A stretch of 64,000 nucleotides of DNA, from positions 4,172,543 to 4,236,542 of the forward strand of contig NC_030988.1 of the NCBI RefSeq assembly GCF_000149955.1, read 5' to 3'. The DNA comes from Fusarium oxysporum f. sp. lycopersici 4287 (lineage: Eukaryota; Ascomycota; Sordariomycetes; Hypocreales; Nectriaceae). A program made the translations under genes and the position numbers. The notes beneath the pieces were generated by a model. The model did not search any database, was not told where the DNA came from, and saw nothing but the letters and a program-made list of their open reading frames with translations. Below, piece by piece: positions 1 through 11,439 of the stretch (positions are counted from its first letter, which is position 1; each line of letters starts with the position of its first letter).

Positions 1-5
1 TTCAG

Positions 6-539
6 TTGCCTAAGAAAAAGAACTCCCATGGGCCTCCATCATTTAAGCCGACCAAGGTTCTCTTGAAGGACGGTAATGCTGCCTATTTCAAGCCTATGAG
101 GCCCGGAGACGAGAGGATCTTTTTGAACGAGCTCAACAAATATCGAAGCATACGCGATGCCCATCTTGACGAGTCCTTACGAATTTCACGCCTCATTGGC
201 CTGGTGCGAGATGATTCCGGTCTGGCTTTTGGATTGCTCTTGACGTATATTGATTGCGGCAACAAGACCTTACTCTGTGCAACACAATCAGATACGCCGG
301 GCGACCTCCGACAGAAATGGGCCGAGCAGGTCCACGACCTGGTCCATCATCTGCATACTGCCGGTATTGTCTGGGGTGATGTGAAGCCCGACAATGTCCT
401 TATCGACCGCCAGACGGATGCATGGCTGATTGATTTTGGCGGAGGGTACACACATGGCTGGGTGCCCAAGGAGTTGGCGGGATCCGTTGAAGGGGATTTG
501 CATGGTTTGCAGAAAATTGAAGAGTTCCTAAGAGACTAA
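6..539 (+). CDS. protein kinase-like protein, 3' part (partial)
   Basis: The reading frame is open from the window edge to a TAA at 537. The first ATG is at 6, but the gene may begin outside the window. Kinase C-lobe signatures are visible: a catalytic loop GDVKPDN near residue 125 (an HRD variant with WGD) and LIDFGGG as the DFG metal-binding loop near 142. The protein stops about 35 residues after DFG with no clear APE or long C-lobe. This resembles the short, divergent fungal kinase-like proteins that end in an EGDLxGLxxIxxFL-type tail. A phosphotransferase role is inferred from the catalytic residues; the substrate is unknown. The N-lobe G-loop and lysine are not clear within the window. 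Confidence 0.75.
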   Translation: MPKKKNSHGPPSFKPTKVLLKDGNAAYFKPMRPGDERIFLNELNKYRSIRDAHLDESLRISRLIGLVRDDSGLAFGLLLTYIDCGNKTLLCATQSDTPGDLRQKWAEQVHDLVHHLHTAGIVWGDVKPDNVLIDRQTDAWLIDFGGGYTHGWVPKELAGSVEGDLHGLQKIEEFLRD

Positions 540-847
540 GCAGGTGATATTGATTGGCAGAATCACTTGTTGCTTGTTGCTGTGATGTGTATAAGCCAGT
601 GTATAACATGTTCATACATTACTATATCGTCGCCATTTCCTAATCGCTTTGACTAATGAGATATCTACTTCTGCTGCCCTTACTTTAAAGCCGCACTCAT
701 GAATCTTAAAATCTCTAGGTAATGCTCTACAACAGCATTCGTAATGGCTTCCTCTTCCTCTGCACTGGCAGGTTATAGATCGCCCGCCGTTGAAGATGTT
801 ACGGAAAGGGAAAATCACGAACGGAACGCCACGCTACGGACAGTGAC

Positions 848-1000
848 GGAAGGACGTCACTGCAGCTCGCATCAACCAATGACCACTTGGAAGTGGTGAA
901 GTTACTTGGGAACAAGAAGGCCGGCATCACGATGTCGGTCAAGGATGATTGAACGTTCCTGCATTGTGCGGTTAGAATAATGGTATTTGGACGAAATACC
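848..1000 (+). pseudogene. ankyrin-repeat relic
   Basis: Translation from 848 gives an ankyrin-like core (LQLASTNDHLEVVKLL). At the place where the next repeat should start with GWTPLH it reads D-stop-TFLHCA, so a TGG has probably become TGA at 950-952. No long frame extends on either side. This is a short remnant of an ankyrin-repeat protein, with no start and no other repeats. Confidence 0.55.
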
Positions 1001-1440
1001 TACACAACTCTGTACAGTAGGGACAAGGCATTTGGATCTGGAAGATTCAACGAAGATAGGAGAGGTCTAAGGCAAGGCCAAACAGATCTGCAATGCTATG
1101 CTTTTTGCCTGGATGATCTGATGCACGTTTAGGACTCAGAGCAAAACCGCATTTGGCACATAGGATGGCTGCTTCCAGCAAATTGTAATAAAGGCGGGGC
1201 CTCTCGAGCTTCTGCAGCTTTGATGGGGGTAAAGTGGGGTGGCTACGTTGTTCATGAACAGAGGAGCGGGCCATTATGACTAAGCACATATAAATATAAT
1301 AGACAGGATTGAATGGCGGAGATGGAGTAGATATAATAGGAAGATGATAAACACGTGAGTTTCAGTAGACAATGGTAATAAATGTTGTTGTTTAGGTCTG
1401 GAGTAGTCAAGTAATTAAACTTGACAAGGGTTAGCTGACG

Positions 1441-1580
1441 GAAACGCGACGCGTTTCGTGTTCTAGGTTTTCTGATTTTCATCAGTACGGTATGTGAAAC
1501 GCAGTGCGTTTCCATCGGGGAAAGTATGGGGCGAAAATGCTAGACGGTGATTGGTCAAAAAAGGAAACACAGTGCGTTTC
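1441..1580. repeat. three copies of a GAAACGC..GCGTTTC palindrome
   Basis: Near-palindromic sites lie at 1441-1457, 1496-1513 and 1564-1580. All have arms GAAACGC (or GAAACAC) and GCGTTTC separated by 2-3 bases. They are spaced about 55-70 bp apart in AT-rich DNA. They could be dimeric protein-binding sites or the remains of a small repeat; the sequence alone does not decide. Confidence 0.5.
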
Positions 1581-1744
1581 TGCTGATAATTCTTGATTAC
1601 CGGTAGATTCCTGATGTCAATTTCTTTGCTTTCAGAACAACATGCAACAAGTGATATTATTCCAACAACATGGGTTTAGAATAGGGAGCAAAAGGACAGG
1701 TCCAGCTGGGATGCATTAAATATTATTATTTTGTATTTACTATA

Positions 1745-2170
1745 GGCCCATGCTAAGCCCTTTGCAACTAATTCAACGTCATCCTTGTGACGAACTTTCC
1801 TGACATTAAGGGCATTCTCAACAGCGGGCTTTATCTGCCTAGCAACAGTATCACGTCGCCAGTACTGGAAAGAACAGCCGAGAATGTCCGCGCCTTCATC
1901 AGGACGCGGTAATTGTCCCTACTGGCCCGTGTGATGTTTCGGGCATGGTCTCCAAATGGCCAACTGCTCGAGTAGCCAAGAGACGAAAAGACTCGGTGCT
2001 TCACGCAACGGCTCGAATGCGCAGGCTCGAGAGAAGCGATCAGGTGGTGGCGAAGCTTTATATGTAGCTGTGTCGCTTGTCCCGTTGATGTTGGTGGTCT
2101 TGCTGACGGGCCTGACGATAATAGCTTCAGGTTCAATAATGAGCCCAGCGGCAACAAGTTGGAGTGCGTC
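1745..2170 (-). pseudogene. possible coding relic of unknown family
   Basis: On the minus strand one frame stays open for about 140 codons with a single internal TAG. It has a protein-like composition, ending in a charged segment (NVRKVRHKDDVELVAKGL). No start codon, family motif or splice structure ties it to a gene. It lies just downstream of the 2221-3167 gene and could be an old 3' neighbour. Chance is a real alternative. Confidence 0.25.
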
Positions 2171-2220
2171 GCGGCATCATCCTCAAGTATTTAAATCAGA
2201 TCTCTTACGCCCAACGATAT

Positions 2221-3167
2221 TCATCCTGCTGAAAAATCCTCTCCTGCAGTTGGCGAGTCCTGGCTCAAGTAGCGTGAAGAGTTGTCAACCTCAGGTGTTG
2301 GTTGTTGTGCGATAGGAGACTCGGGAGATGACGGCACAGCTTGTCTTTGTGTATATTCTCTTTCGGTGGGTGAAGGGGTTTGTGGAGGACTGTATGAAGT
2401 TTGAGGCTTGAACGATGGGCGGATTTGACGCTTTGGTCGAGCGATGGTCGTGTCGCTGGGTTTGGCGACCTTGCGGCGAGGCTGGGCGTCATGTGTTGAG
2501 TCTTCGGCTTCCTCGTCCTCTGTTCGACGCTTTCTCTTCTGGTGCTTGGTTTGATGCTCGACCGCGTCTGTTTCAACATCCACATCGGTATTGCTGGGGG
2601 GCTCGATAGCATGGTCGTGAGATGACGGTAGAGACTTCGTATTGATCGATTTGGCAGCTCTGGCTTTGCGCCTTTCCTCCCTCGCTCGCCTTCTTGTCTG
2701 TCGCTTGGCCTCAACAGCGACAATGTCTATGCCAGCTTTTGCATACGTGCGAACAGTAACCTCGCGTATCATTCGCTGCAAGGGGCTACGGTGTTCCTCG
2801 TCGGTGTCGTTGTCGGAGCAGCTCATGCTAATGGGGACGGCAGCTGATTCCTCGTCCTCGGGGTCGACGAAACGCAGGCCCTGCAGACATTTGGGAACTG
2901 GGTCATTTTCGATAGCGTAGAGACGCCGATCAAGTCGCTCGAGGAACTCGGGGTCAGGTCCAGTGAAGCACATGGGGAGAATCGGCGTCGATGGAAACGT
3001 CACCAATTTGGCGCCGAAGGTCGGGACTGGGTCATCAAGAGGCTGCGCGATAAGATAAGCACAGTTCAAACCATCATTCAACGTGCTTAGATACTTACTC
3101 CGTACTGTTTCTCATAACTGTCAGCTAGGCATTGCCGCCAGCCGCGTTTTCTCTGTCCTGAGGACAT
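2221..3167 (-). CDS. hypothetical basic, disordered, probably nuclear protein (two exons)
   Basis: A 296-residue product is inferred from two exons: exon 1 at 3167-3099 (ATG start, MSSGQRKRGWRQCL) and exon 2 at 3042-2221. The 56-nt intron 3098-3043 has GTAAGT and CGCAG ends and joins in phase. The N-terminal third is ordered (PFLERLDRR-like region). The middle is rich in Arg/Lys/Ala (RQTRRRAREERRKARAAK near residue 137) followed by KHQKRKRR, both typical nuclear localisation clusters. The C-terminal third is Pro/Ser/Thr/Gln-rich and probably disordered. I do not recognise a family. It is transcribed divergently from the FHA kinase at 3432, with about 265 bp between the start codons, so the two may share a promoter region. 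Confidence 0.7.
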
Positions 3168-3431
3168 GTGCAGCGATTGTCGATTAATGGTGTTGAGTCG
3201 AAAAACAGAAAGCCAGACGCCAAATTGACGCGTCGAGTAACGGAAGAATGATAGCCCGCTGATGACGCTTTGTCAGATGCTTCATACCATGGAACACGCC
3301 ATTGGTCATATCTTTCTGTCCCGAGATACAGTACCTACCCTGCACTCCCCCAAAATCATTTACCCCACCATCACTGTTTATTTTATCTCAACCTCAAGCT
3401 CATGTAGAACCGAACTAGATATCTCGGAGTT

Positions 3432-5275
3432 ATGGATGTCTCAGATATTCCAAGTAGCCAAGAGACGGTCGAGGACCCTACTTTACCAGGGTCCTCAGCT
3501 GAAGGGGCCACTATCATTCTGACACCAGAAAACGCTGAGGCACGACTGGCATTCCATGATGTTGCGGAATGGCTGCACACACAAACCGACGATCCTGATA
3601 ACCAAGCTGCGCAACTACACACACGAAAGTGCATGTGGATCTCTTCAAAGCAACAAAATGATCCTGAAGCCGCGCTTCAAGGAGCATCGGAAAGCCTTTC
3701 ATCATCATCACCAATTTCATCGCCACGGGATCCAAAATCATCGTCCCGCTCAAACAAAAAAGATGAGAGTCGAGACCGTTACGAAATCTGGAAAGGCCAC
3801 TACTTCATATTTCTCGATAACCCCCCGCGAAATCCGTCAAGAGGATGGGTAGTTGGGGCTCTGAGAGATGCCCCCCATTTGAACGATATCGTCCTTTGTT
3901 TACATTCTGGTAACGACAAGATGTACAAGGTTCGACGCAATCAAGCTATCTTTCAAATCGATGAAACAAGTTTTGTATCTGTGCAGCCAATAACTAGCAA
4001 ATCTGCGACCAAGGTCAACGGGGATAAGATCTCCGACAAGAGAGTTTTCAATCAGTCATCTGCTCAGCTTGCGTTTGGATCCCTCTGCTACCGAATCGAG
4101 TATGCTCGAGCGTCTTACGCTGACGACTATCCCAACAGAGTCCAGCGTTACTTGAAAGAGCATCTCAACATTCATACCACTCTATTGAACCTATCACTGA
4201 CACCAACACCATCTGAAAACAGCCCCATTACCATCGGACAATGGACTATCAGCGCAGGTACTATAGGCAAAGGAGCATCTGGAATGGTCAGCATCGCCTC
4301 GAATGTCCAGGGTCAACGTGTTGCTTTGAAAAGAGTGCAAGTAGGAAGAGACAGGGAGCGCGTACGGAAAGTTCAAATAAAGCTAGAGACACTTGCTGCA
4401 TTGAGCCTGAAGAAGAACGAAAACCGCTTGCTGCGACTTATCGAAGTTATCACGGATGATGTGAGATCAACTAATAGGATAGCCGATGTTTGGTTTGTTC
4501 AAGAACCAGCTGCTCAGGAAATACTTTCCACTGCCCTCACCAAGGGGTCTGTTCAAACAAGGTCATGAGAGGTGGAAGATCAACACTAATAGCACAACTT
4601 CACCGCCACGAGCCTTACCAGCCAGGATAACCTTATCATTACAACCGTTCTGGCAGATATACTCGGCGCTGCAAACTTCCTCCACAGAAATAACTGGATG
4701 CACGGAGATCTCAAACCCGCCAACATTGGTATCCGAACTTGGACCGCCGAGTGCAAATCTATAGTGCTGCTCGATCTCGACGATGCTGAGGAAAGCCCCT
4801 TTCCAGGTAGACATCACCCTGCTCGACCTGGAACCGGTGGAACCATTGGGTGGCTAGCTCCTGAGCGAGAGATGACGGGATACAACGAGTTGGCTGATAC
4901 CTGGAGCATCGGTGTCATCGCCATTGAGATGATTTGGGGGCGCCATCCATGGCGACAGTGGAAGAATCCTTGGAGAACAGGCTCTGAGGCTAGTCAGTTG
5001 CAGAAAGAGTTTCAAGACATGTATGGAGAAGCCATTGAATCTTTAAACAAGCTTCATAATGAGGGTATGACCTGGCTTGGTGCGATTTACGTTGTGTAAG
5101 AGCGGTGCTGATTTTCTTGCTAGCTTTGAGAAACGCTGTTCTTGGCATGGTGCGGCATCCGTATGCTGTGACACCAGCACAATGCCAATCAAGACTTACA
5201 GCTAAAGAGGCTCTGAGTCTTCTGACGGATGCTGAGAATGGTGGAAACTCTAGTAAGCGACATAGAGCGTCTTGA
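3432..5275 (+). CDS. FHA-type serine/threonine protein kinase (three exons)
   Basis: A 577-residue product is inferred: exon 1 3432-4561, exon 2 4613-5064, exon 3 5124-5275. Intron 1 (51 nt) has a CTAAT branch site at 4586 and uses the AG at 4612; a donor at 4547 would also keep frame. Intron 2 (59 nt) starts GTATGA and ends TAG. Residues 115-230 resemble a divergent FHA fold (NGDKISDKRVF, phosphothreonine binding). The kinase domain follows, with G-loop IGKGASGMV, VALKRV lysine, catalytic loop HGDLKPANI and GWLAPERE. The DFG position reads DLD, a substitution seen in some fungal kinases that keeps the metal-binding Asp. Read without the introns it would look like two broken halves; spliced, it is intact. 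Role inferred: DNA-damage or cell-cycle type signalling kinase. Confidence 0.85.
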
Positions 5276-6237
5276 GATAGATATCTGGAGGCTTGCGCGG
5301 GCTAAGTTGCACTAGACGATACCTTTCGTATAGAGCTTGGGTAATTCGTAGTGAGTAGGATTTTAGTTACTATAGACCCAAAGAAAATAAAACATAGAGA
5401 ACTGTAAGACAGACCTCTTCCTAGAATGGGCCCCCCTTGGGGACTGAGTTCACAGGCACACACAGAGACACATTAACCCGACCTGTGGCATTGGCCAACT
5501 CGAACTTGGACATGTTCATGATTGTAAGATGACGTATGGAACCGACTAATAAAAGCGAAATCATGCAACATAACTACTACCCAGTTACAAGTAGATCGTT
5601 AGTTAGCAAAGCAATATTAGCCCTCATAGGTTCCGGTGACAAGCTCTCAGGAAGGAAACGGTCGAACACAACCAAATCCTCAAACTGATCGTCCTCGTGA
5701 CACCGGACAATTTGCTCATCGGATGGAAAAAGAACTGTGGAACACTATCCTTTGGGAGATATTAACATCGGCAGCCCTTAGCATGTAGGACAGGAAAGAC
5801 AGGTCGATTGGATAAACTCGTGGCCTAGAAGCAAATCAAGGCCGGAGTAACTGCTTGTCATGTCGCTTCATAACGAGGGTATTGGTAGAAAACGCAGGCG
5901 GTGAGGTGGTATGATTGATGGACGTAGAGATGAATCCGGGGATTAGGTAGGAGGAGGAGGGGGGCAAGAGAAGACTAGTCGCCTACAGGGGGGCACTGAG
6001 GGCTATTATGAAGCTAAGCCAAGGTGATAGCAGCACGGTCACCTGTTGCCCATCATTAAAGCATAAAACAAGACATTAGGCCAGGCTATTCTCGAAATCC
6101 GGCGTTCAACAGTGTTCATAAACCCATATCAAAATAACCAATTACACTGAAGCCTGGTGTTACTGTTATTGAACACGACACAATTAGATACTGCCTCAAG
6201 ACACTCGTGCAAGAACAGATGGGAGATTGGCTTGGGT
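5276..6237. other. intergenic, no supported gene
   Basis: Nothing convincing is seen. A short minus-strand frame around 5640-5740 has protein-like composition (VVFDRFLPESLSPEP) and might be the last exon of a decayed gene, but no neighbouring exon is found. 5945-5965 is a G-rich run. Confidence 0.4.
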
Positions 6238-6299
6238 GTATGTTGAATAAAGATTCCCTCTGGTCTAAACTTTTCTGACTTGATGCTATTCTGCTACAG

Positions 6300-8329
6300 A
6301 GACCTCCTTGACATGTTCCAACCTCGTATATAGCGATGTGCCATTCACCATCTTCGAGCACAGCTTTCTTCGGAAGATCTTCCACCATTTCGACAGTGAT
6401 TTAGTACTCCAGATGGCGTGGAGTGGTAGTTCTGTCACTAGAGAGATACATCGACTCTTTGAAGCGAAGCGGGATACCATCAAAGCAGAGCTCCGCAACG
6501 CTTTGACAGCGGTGCATATCAGCTTCGACCTCTGGACGTCACCGAATCACTTTGCAATCATGGCTGTATTTGCGCACTTTATAGATCAACTGGGTCATCA
6601 GCAATCCCGTCTGCTGGTTCTGCGTCGTCAATTTGGTGCTCATAGTGGCGAGAACCTCGCCGGTTCTCTGATCGACATCGTCCACGAATGGGAGATTGAG
6701 GGGCGCGTTGGCTGTGCCATCTCTGATAACATGACGGCAAATGATACTTGCCTGTACTATATGTACCAGCGGCTCGATCCATCGATGAGACCTGTTGATA
6801 TCAAAGCCCGCCGGATGCGATGCTATGGGCACACGCTCAATCTCGTCGCGCGTGCCTTTCTCTTTGGCAAAGACGCCGAGTCATTCGAGCTGGAGTCTGA
6901 CATCAACGGCATGCGCGGTCTTGTTGAGCAGGACCTGGATCATTGGCGCACGAAGGGACCAATTGGGAAGCTCCGCAACATTGTCAAGTTTATCCGTTCA
7001 TCGCCGCAGCGGAGCGAACAGTTCAAGCGAGTTGCCCGAGAGCAGGATCACGAGGAATACCGGCTCTGCGAGGAATCCACGGCCGAGCTCGAGGTTGTCA
7101 TGAACAACGAAACGCGGTGGAACTCCACTTACATGATGCATGAGAGGGCTTTGCGAAAGCAGACAGATATCAGAGCATTTATCTTTGCAACTCAAGAAGA
7201 GGAAGACGGGGCAAGACGGATCCCGGCGGAGGACATATTGTCCAGCGAAGACTGGCGGGTTCTTGGCGAAGTCAACGAGATTCTCAAACCCATATACCTT
7301 CAGACGATGCGGACGCAAGGCTGGGGTAAAGGTGACAGCCATGGACACCTGTGGGAGGTGCTGATAGGAATGGAATATCTGTTGGAGCATTTTGAGGACT
7401 GGAAGGTCTTCTATAGTGAGGTTACGGAGGAAACAATGGGAGAAACTCAAGTGGATGCTGCGGAGCGGATTGCAACGGCGTCAGCAAATTTCCGAGTGTC
7501 CAACGGTCGGCCAAGCCGCGTTCGCCGTCCCCCTGCCCGCTTTGAGGAGGATGAGGTTTACGTGCTACCACAGCGGAGTCAACCTCCGAGATTCGTAGAA
7601 TCTGCCTTACCGTTGCATTCTCGGGCTGATTATTCTACGGCGGAGAAACGATCGGCGTCCGAGACGTCGCAAAAGAGCACATTACCAGCGGACCATCGAG
7701 CCTACATCCGGGCATCAATCAACAACGGGTGGAAGAAGCTGAACGAGTATTATGACAAGCTCGGAGAATCTCCCTTGTTTGCGGCAGCAATCATTCTTCA
7801 CCCGAGGTTCGGGATCAGCTGGTTAGAGGCGACTTGGGTGTCTGAGGAGCAACTCGCTTGGGTTCGTGATGCCAAGGCTGGAATCAAGGATTACTTCACC
7901 CGTTGGTACGACGCGAATCAGGGACTATGTGAGGAAACAATGAAGTACGACGCAGCGCCAAGGACGATGGGCCAAGAGGATGATCAGTACACTCAATGGA
8001 TTAACAGCAAGACGAAGAAAGCGTTTGCGACGGGTGGCAGTGTCGGCGAGCTCGAAAGGTACCTCCGTCTCGAGCCACAGGATACGCAGGATGCTACCCA
8101 ATGGTGGAGAGACCACAGGGCTTCGTTTCCTTCACTGAGCAGCTTTGCCCTGGATGTCTTTGCTATTCCAGCGATGGCGAGCGATTGTGAGAGACAATTC
8201 AGCCTAGCGAAGCTGACGTTGACTTCTCAGAGGCTCTCGATAGGCGCAGATACATTGGAACATGTTCAATGCCTCAAGAACTGGGTCAGGCAGGGCGGAG
8301 TAAGGTTAGGTAGTTGGGTGGGTAGCTGA
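6300..8329 (+). CDS. hAT-family transposase, N-terminally incomplete (hAT-1)
   Basis: A continuous frame of at least 673 codons, in frame from 6300 (first ATG 6308) to TGA at 8327. hAT features: SFDLWTSPN near residue 70, RMRCYGHTLNLVARAF near 165, NNETRWNSTYMM near 270, and the C-terminal hATC dimerisation region (ALDVFAIPAMASDCERQFS). The two other hAT copies begin with a BED-type zinc finger exon, which is missing here. 6236-6299 looks like an intron (CTGAC branch, TACAG acceptor), but the sequence upstream does not resemble a BED finger, so the element is probably 5'-truncated or rearranged. It would catalyse cut-and-paste transposition if complete. It lies head-to-tail with hAT-2. Confidence 0.85.
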
Positions 8330-8426
8330 GTGTTGGTGTACACGAGGGGATGACTTCGGGTAGGGGTCTCCACTCACGGAATTGAAAAGGGTATCAATCA
8401 AATCAAACAAATCAACTTTGAGCTCA
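8330..8426. other. 3' terminal region of hAT-1
   Basis: Contains A/T-rich subterminal motifs ATCAAATCAAACAAATCAA, the type of repeat found at both ends of the other hAT copies in this window. No separate gene. Confidence 0.5.
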
Positions 8427-8432
8427 AGGGCT

Positions 8433-8474
8433 GTCAATCAAATCAACTTTGGCCCCGAAGTTGATTTGATTGAC
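8433..8474. repeat. 17-bp inverted repeat with 8-bp loop
   Basis: Arms 8433-8449 and 8458-8474 are perfect reverse complements (GTCAATCAAATCAACTT) around TGGCCCCG. It sits at the hAT-1/hAT-2 junction and is built from the hAT subterminal motif, so it is probably a transposase-binding arrangement. Confidence 0.7.
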
Positions 8475-8609
8475 ATATGATGAGCGCTGGAGACCGCTAT
8501 AAAAGGCAGCCTTGCTGGTAGCCCGTCGTCATCGCCGCCACCACCCGCATTTCCTCGTCTCGGATCCCGTTCTAAGGCCATCGCTAAGCAGTATGATGCC
8601 GCTTTAACT

Positions 8610-11129
8610 TTGGCCTCGACTGCCGATTCGTCCGTTGATGACCTTTACAAGATCATTTGGGGCCAACGACGTTTTGTTATTGCAAGCCTCTTAGATAAGA
8701 GGAAAAGTAGGGGCAGGCGAAGCTGGACCGGAAACCATAGCTGGTTCCTTGCAGAGTTGAGGAAAGACAATACATCCAGTGGAGATATCTGGTGTTGCCG
8801 GCTGTGCGATGATAAGGGTGCGCCTCGATTTTTCAATGCCCAGTCGACATCATCGGCATCAGCTCATCTTTTCAAGTTCGTGGTACTTGCCATTTCCAGG
8901 TTATCACTAACGACTTTTAGAGCTCACAGGATCACCGAGACCTTTGAAGCGGGTTCATCTGGTGACCCTTCAGTTCTCGACCTCCAGAGAAATGGATCCA
9001 AGAAACGGCCAGCTTCTTCTTCCCTCCTTCTTCCTCGAGCGAAGATGGCACGGATTAGAGAGCTCTCTGTTGGTTATATCCTTAATTCTAATCTCCCCTT
9101 TACTATCTTTGAGAGTACCTATCTGCAGGAGCTGTTCCGTCAGCTGGACTCTGATCATTATATTCAGGTGCCCTGGGGTCGAACTGCAACTAAGAAAGAT
9201 CTAGAGGACATACTTGTTTCAAAGAAAGCGGCTGTCAAGGAGGAACTCGATAATGCTGTTACCCAGATACATCTTAGCTTCGACCTCTGGACCTCTCCGA
9301 ACAGGTTAGCTTTTATTTCCATCTTTGGTCACTTTATCGATCGGAGACACTCATAATCAAAGCCGGCTGCTGGCTTTCAAGAGGCAGATCGGATCTCATG
9401 CCGGTGAGAACATCGCTTACACCATAAGAAACGTCGTCCGTGATTGGGGTATCGATTGTAAGCTAGGGGTTTCGATCTGCGATAATGCGGCCAGTAATGA
9501 TGTTTGCTTGCGAAACCTCTACACAACTCTCGATGCCTCGATAACTCGAGCGGACACGGAGGCACGAAGGATGCGATGTTTCGGTCATATTCTAAACCCC
9601 GTTGCCCAAGCCTTCCTCTACGGCGATGATGCAGCTTCTTTCGAACTTCAGTCTGAGGCCTATGACATGTTAGAGCGGGTTGAAGAAGATCTCGAACACT
9701 GGCGAGCCAAGGGACCAGTTGGGAAGCTTCACAATATCGTCAAGTTCATCCGAGCCTCTCCGCAACGCACCGAAGCTTCAAAGCACATGCAAGGGAGCAG
9801 GAGGAGGTAGACACATATAAGCTTGCAGAAGAATCAACCGCCGAGGCTGAAGTCATACAGAACAACGCTACGAGATGGAACTCGACTTACATGATGATTG
9901 AGCGTGCCTTAGTCAAGCAGTCTGAGCTCAACAGCTTCATTCAGGAGTTAGGGCTAGAAGCAGACGCCTCGAAAAGGGTTCCTACGGCTGACATTCTGAC
10001 ATCTGATGACTGGAAGGTCCTCAGGGAAGTTAGTCATGTTTTGGAGCCGGTCTACAATATGACGATGAGAACACAGGGATGGGGTACAAGCGGGGGTCAC
10101 GGTCGGCTCTGGGAAGTCATGACGGGAATGGAGTTTGTCCTAGAACATCTTGGAGACTGAAAGGTTCTCTACGAGGATGAAACTGCTGATCCGGCTGCGG
10201 AAGAATGGTATACAACCCAGGGGGAGGAAGCTGGACCGGCCATGGGTGTGACATCAACACTTTCGCGGCCACCGACCGTCGGACAAATCCGGGAGCGACC
10301 CTCACGGCAGTCACGGTTACCATCACGACTTCAAGGATACGAAATTACACCATTGCGCCGCCGTCGCGAAACGACTCTTCCAGCTCGCCCACCCGCCAGC
10401 TCAGTTTCATGAAGATGCGCTTCCTGTACATTCCCGAGAAGACTACCTGCAAGACGATGCTCGTTCGGTGAGCAATATTGCCAGTATGGAGGGTCAGGAG
10501 CGCTCTAGCATTAAGGCAAATATAAACAATGCTTGGATTAAGTTAAACGAGTACTATACTCTCCTCGGACGGTCGCCTCTGTTTGCAGCCTCTGTTCTGA
10601 ATCCGGACCTTGGGCTCCGGTGGCTGGAGACCAATTGGACTTCCCCAGAACAGCTACAATGGCTTCGAGATGCAAAGGACGGCATCAAAGTCTATTTTGA
10701 GCGTTGGTATTCGAAGAATGACGATAATGTCTCTGAGAGTGTCTTTATCACGCCTTCGTTGACGCCCCGACCTGAGCAACGTAGGTTTGAGCAGTGGATA
10801 AAAAGCCGGCAACCTAAGCTCTCGGCAACAGGCAGTGAACTCGAACGGTATTACAGGCTCGAACCAGAAAGGTGGATGATCTCATTCGTTGGTGGATCGA
10901 CCATAGCAATGCTTTCCCACGTTTGAGTAGGTTTGCACTGGATGTTCTTGCTATTCCGGCCATGTCAACCGACTGCGAGAGGGCATTCAGTCTTGCGAAG
11001 CTTACAGTCAGCTCACAGCGACATTCTCTACTTAGATCGAGCATTGAATCAATCCAGCTACTGAAGAACTGGGTCAGGGGAGGATGTATTACTCTCGGAG
11101 GTCTATGCTCGAGTAACAAGGCCGATTAG
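8610..11129 (+). pseudogene. hAT-2 transposase, multiply frameshifted
   Basis: Pieces of one transposase run in order: BED-like finger (WCCRLCDDKG, residues ~55-65), a conserved intron position near 8879-8921, RELSVGYILNSNLPFTIFE, SFDLWTSPN, RWNSTYMM and the hATC region (ALDVLAIPAMSTDCERAFS). The frame changes near 9345, 9785 and 10870. At 10160 a TGA replaces the Trp found in the homologues (GD-W-KV). No single frame can make a full enzyme. The same family as hAT-1 and hAT-3, judged by colinear motifs. Confidence 0.85.
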
Positions 11130-11439
11130 AATCCGACGGTAGGGTCATGAGGCCGAGGGAAGCTTCACGTGAGCTACGACATATCAGATATCAATCAATC
11201 AATCAAATCAAATCAGATTCGAATGGTGATTTATCAGTTCAGATCAGATTTGGGTCCTAATCTGATTTGATTGATCTGACGGCAGCCCTGCTGTTTCGGA
11301 GGTGCCTTTGCATGTCAGTCATATCGAATCCCAGCTTCTTGAGTCTCTGGTTATCTCGGCCTACATAGACACGCAGCGCAGGGCCACCAAAAGTCATACG
11401 CGATAATTTCAGCCGTCAGTAATAGATCAGTGGTTCCTT

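Larger units (their letters stand above)
540..1735. other. gene-poor intergenic stretch
   Basis: No intact gene is seen. It holds an ankyrin-repeat relic (848-1000) and three short palindromes (1441-1580), listed separately. The rest is AT-rich with short unsupported frames. Confidence 0.5.
8427..11290 (+). mobile_element. hAT-2 element with degenerate terminal inverted repeats
   Basis: The left end reads AGGGCTGTCAATCAAATC and the right end, reverse-complemented, CAGGGCTGCCGTCAGATCA, both followed by AATCAAATC-type subterminal repeats. No convincing 8-bp target duplication is seen, which fits an old or rearranged copy. The transposase inside is broken. Confidence 0.6.

Noticed and set aside
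1956..2315. 119-codon plus-strand frame
   Set aside because: Opposite the basic protein gene and a possible relic; composition fits an antisense shadow.
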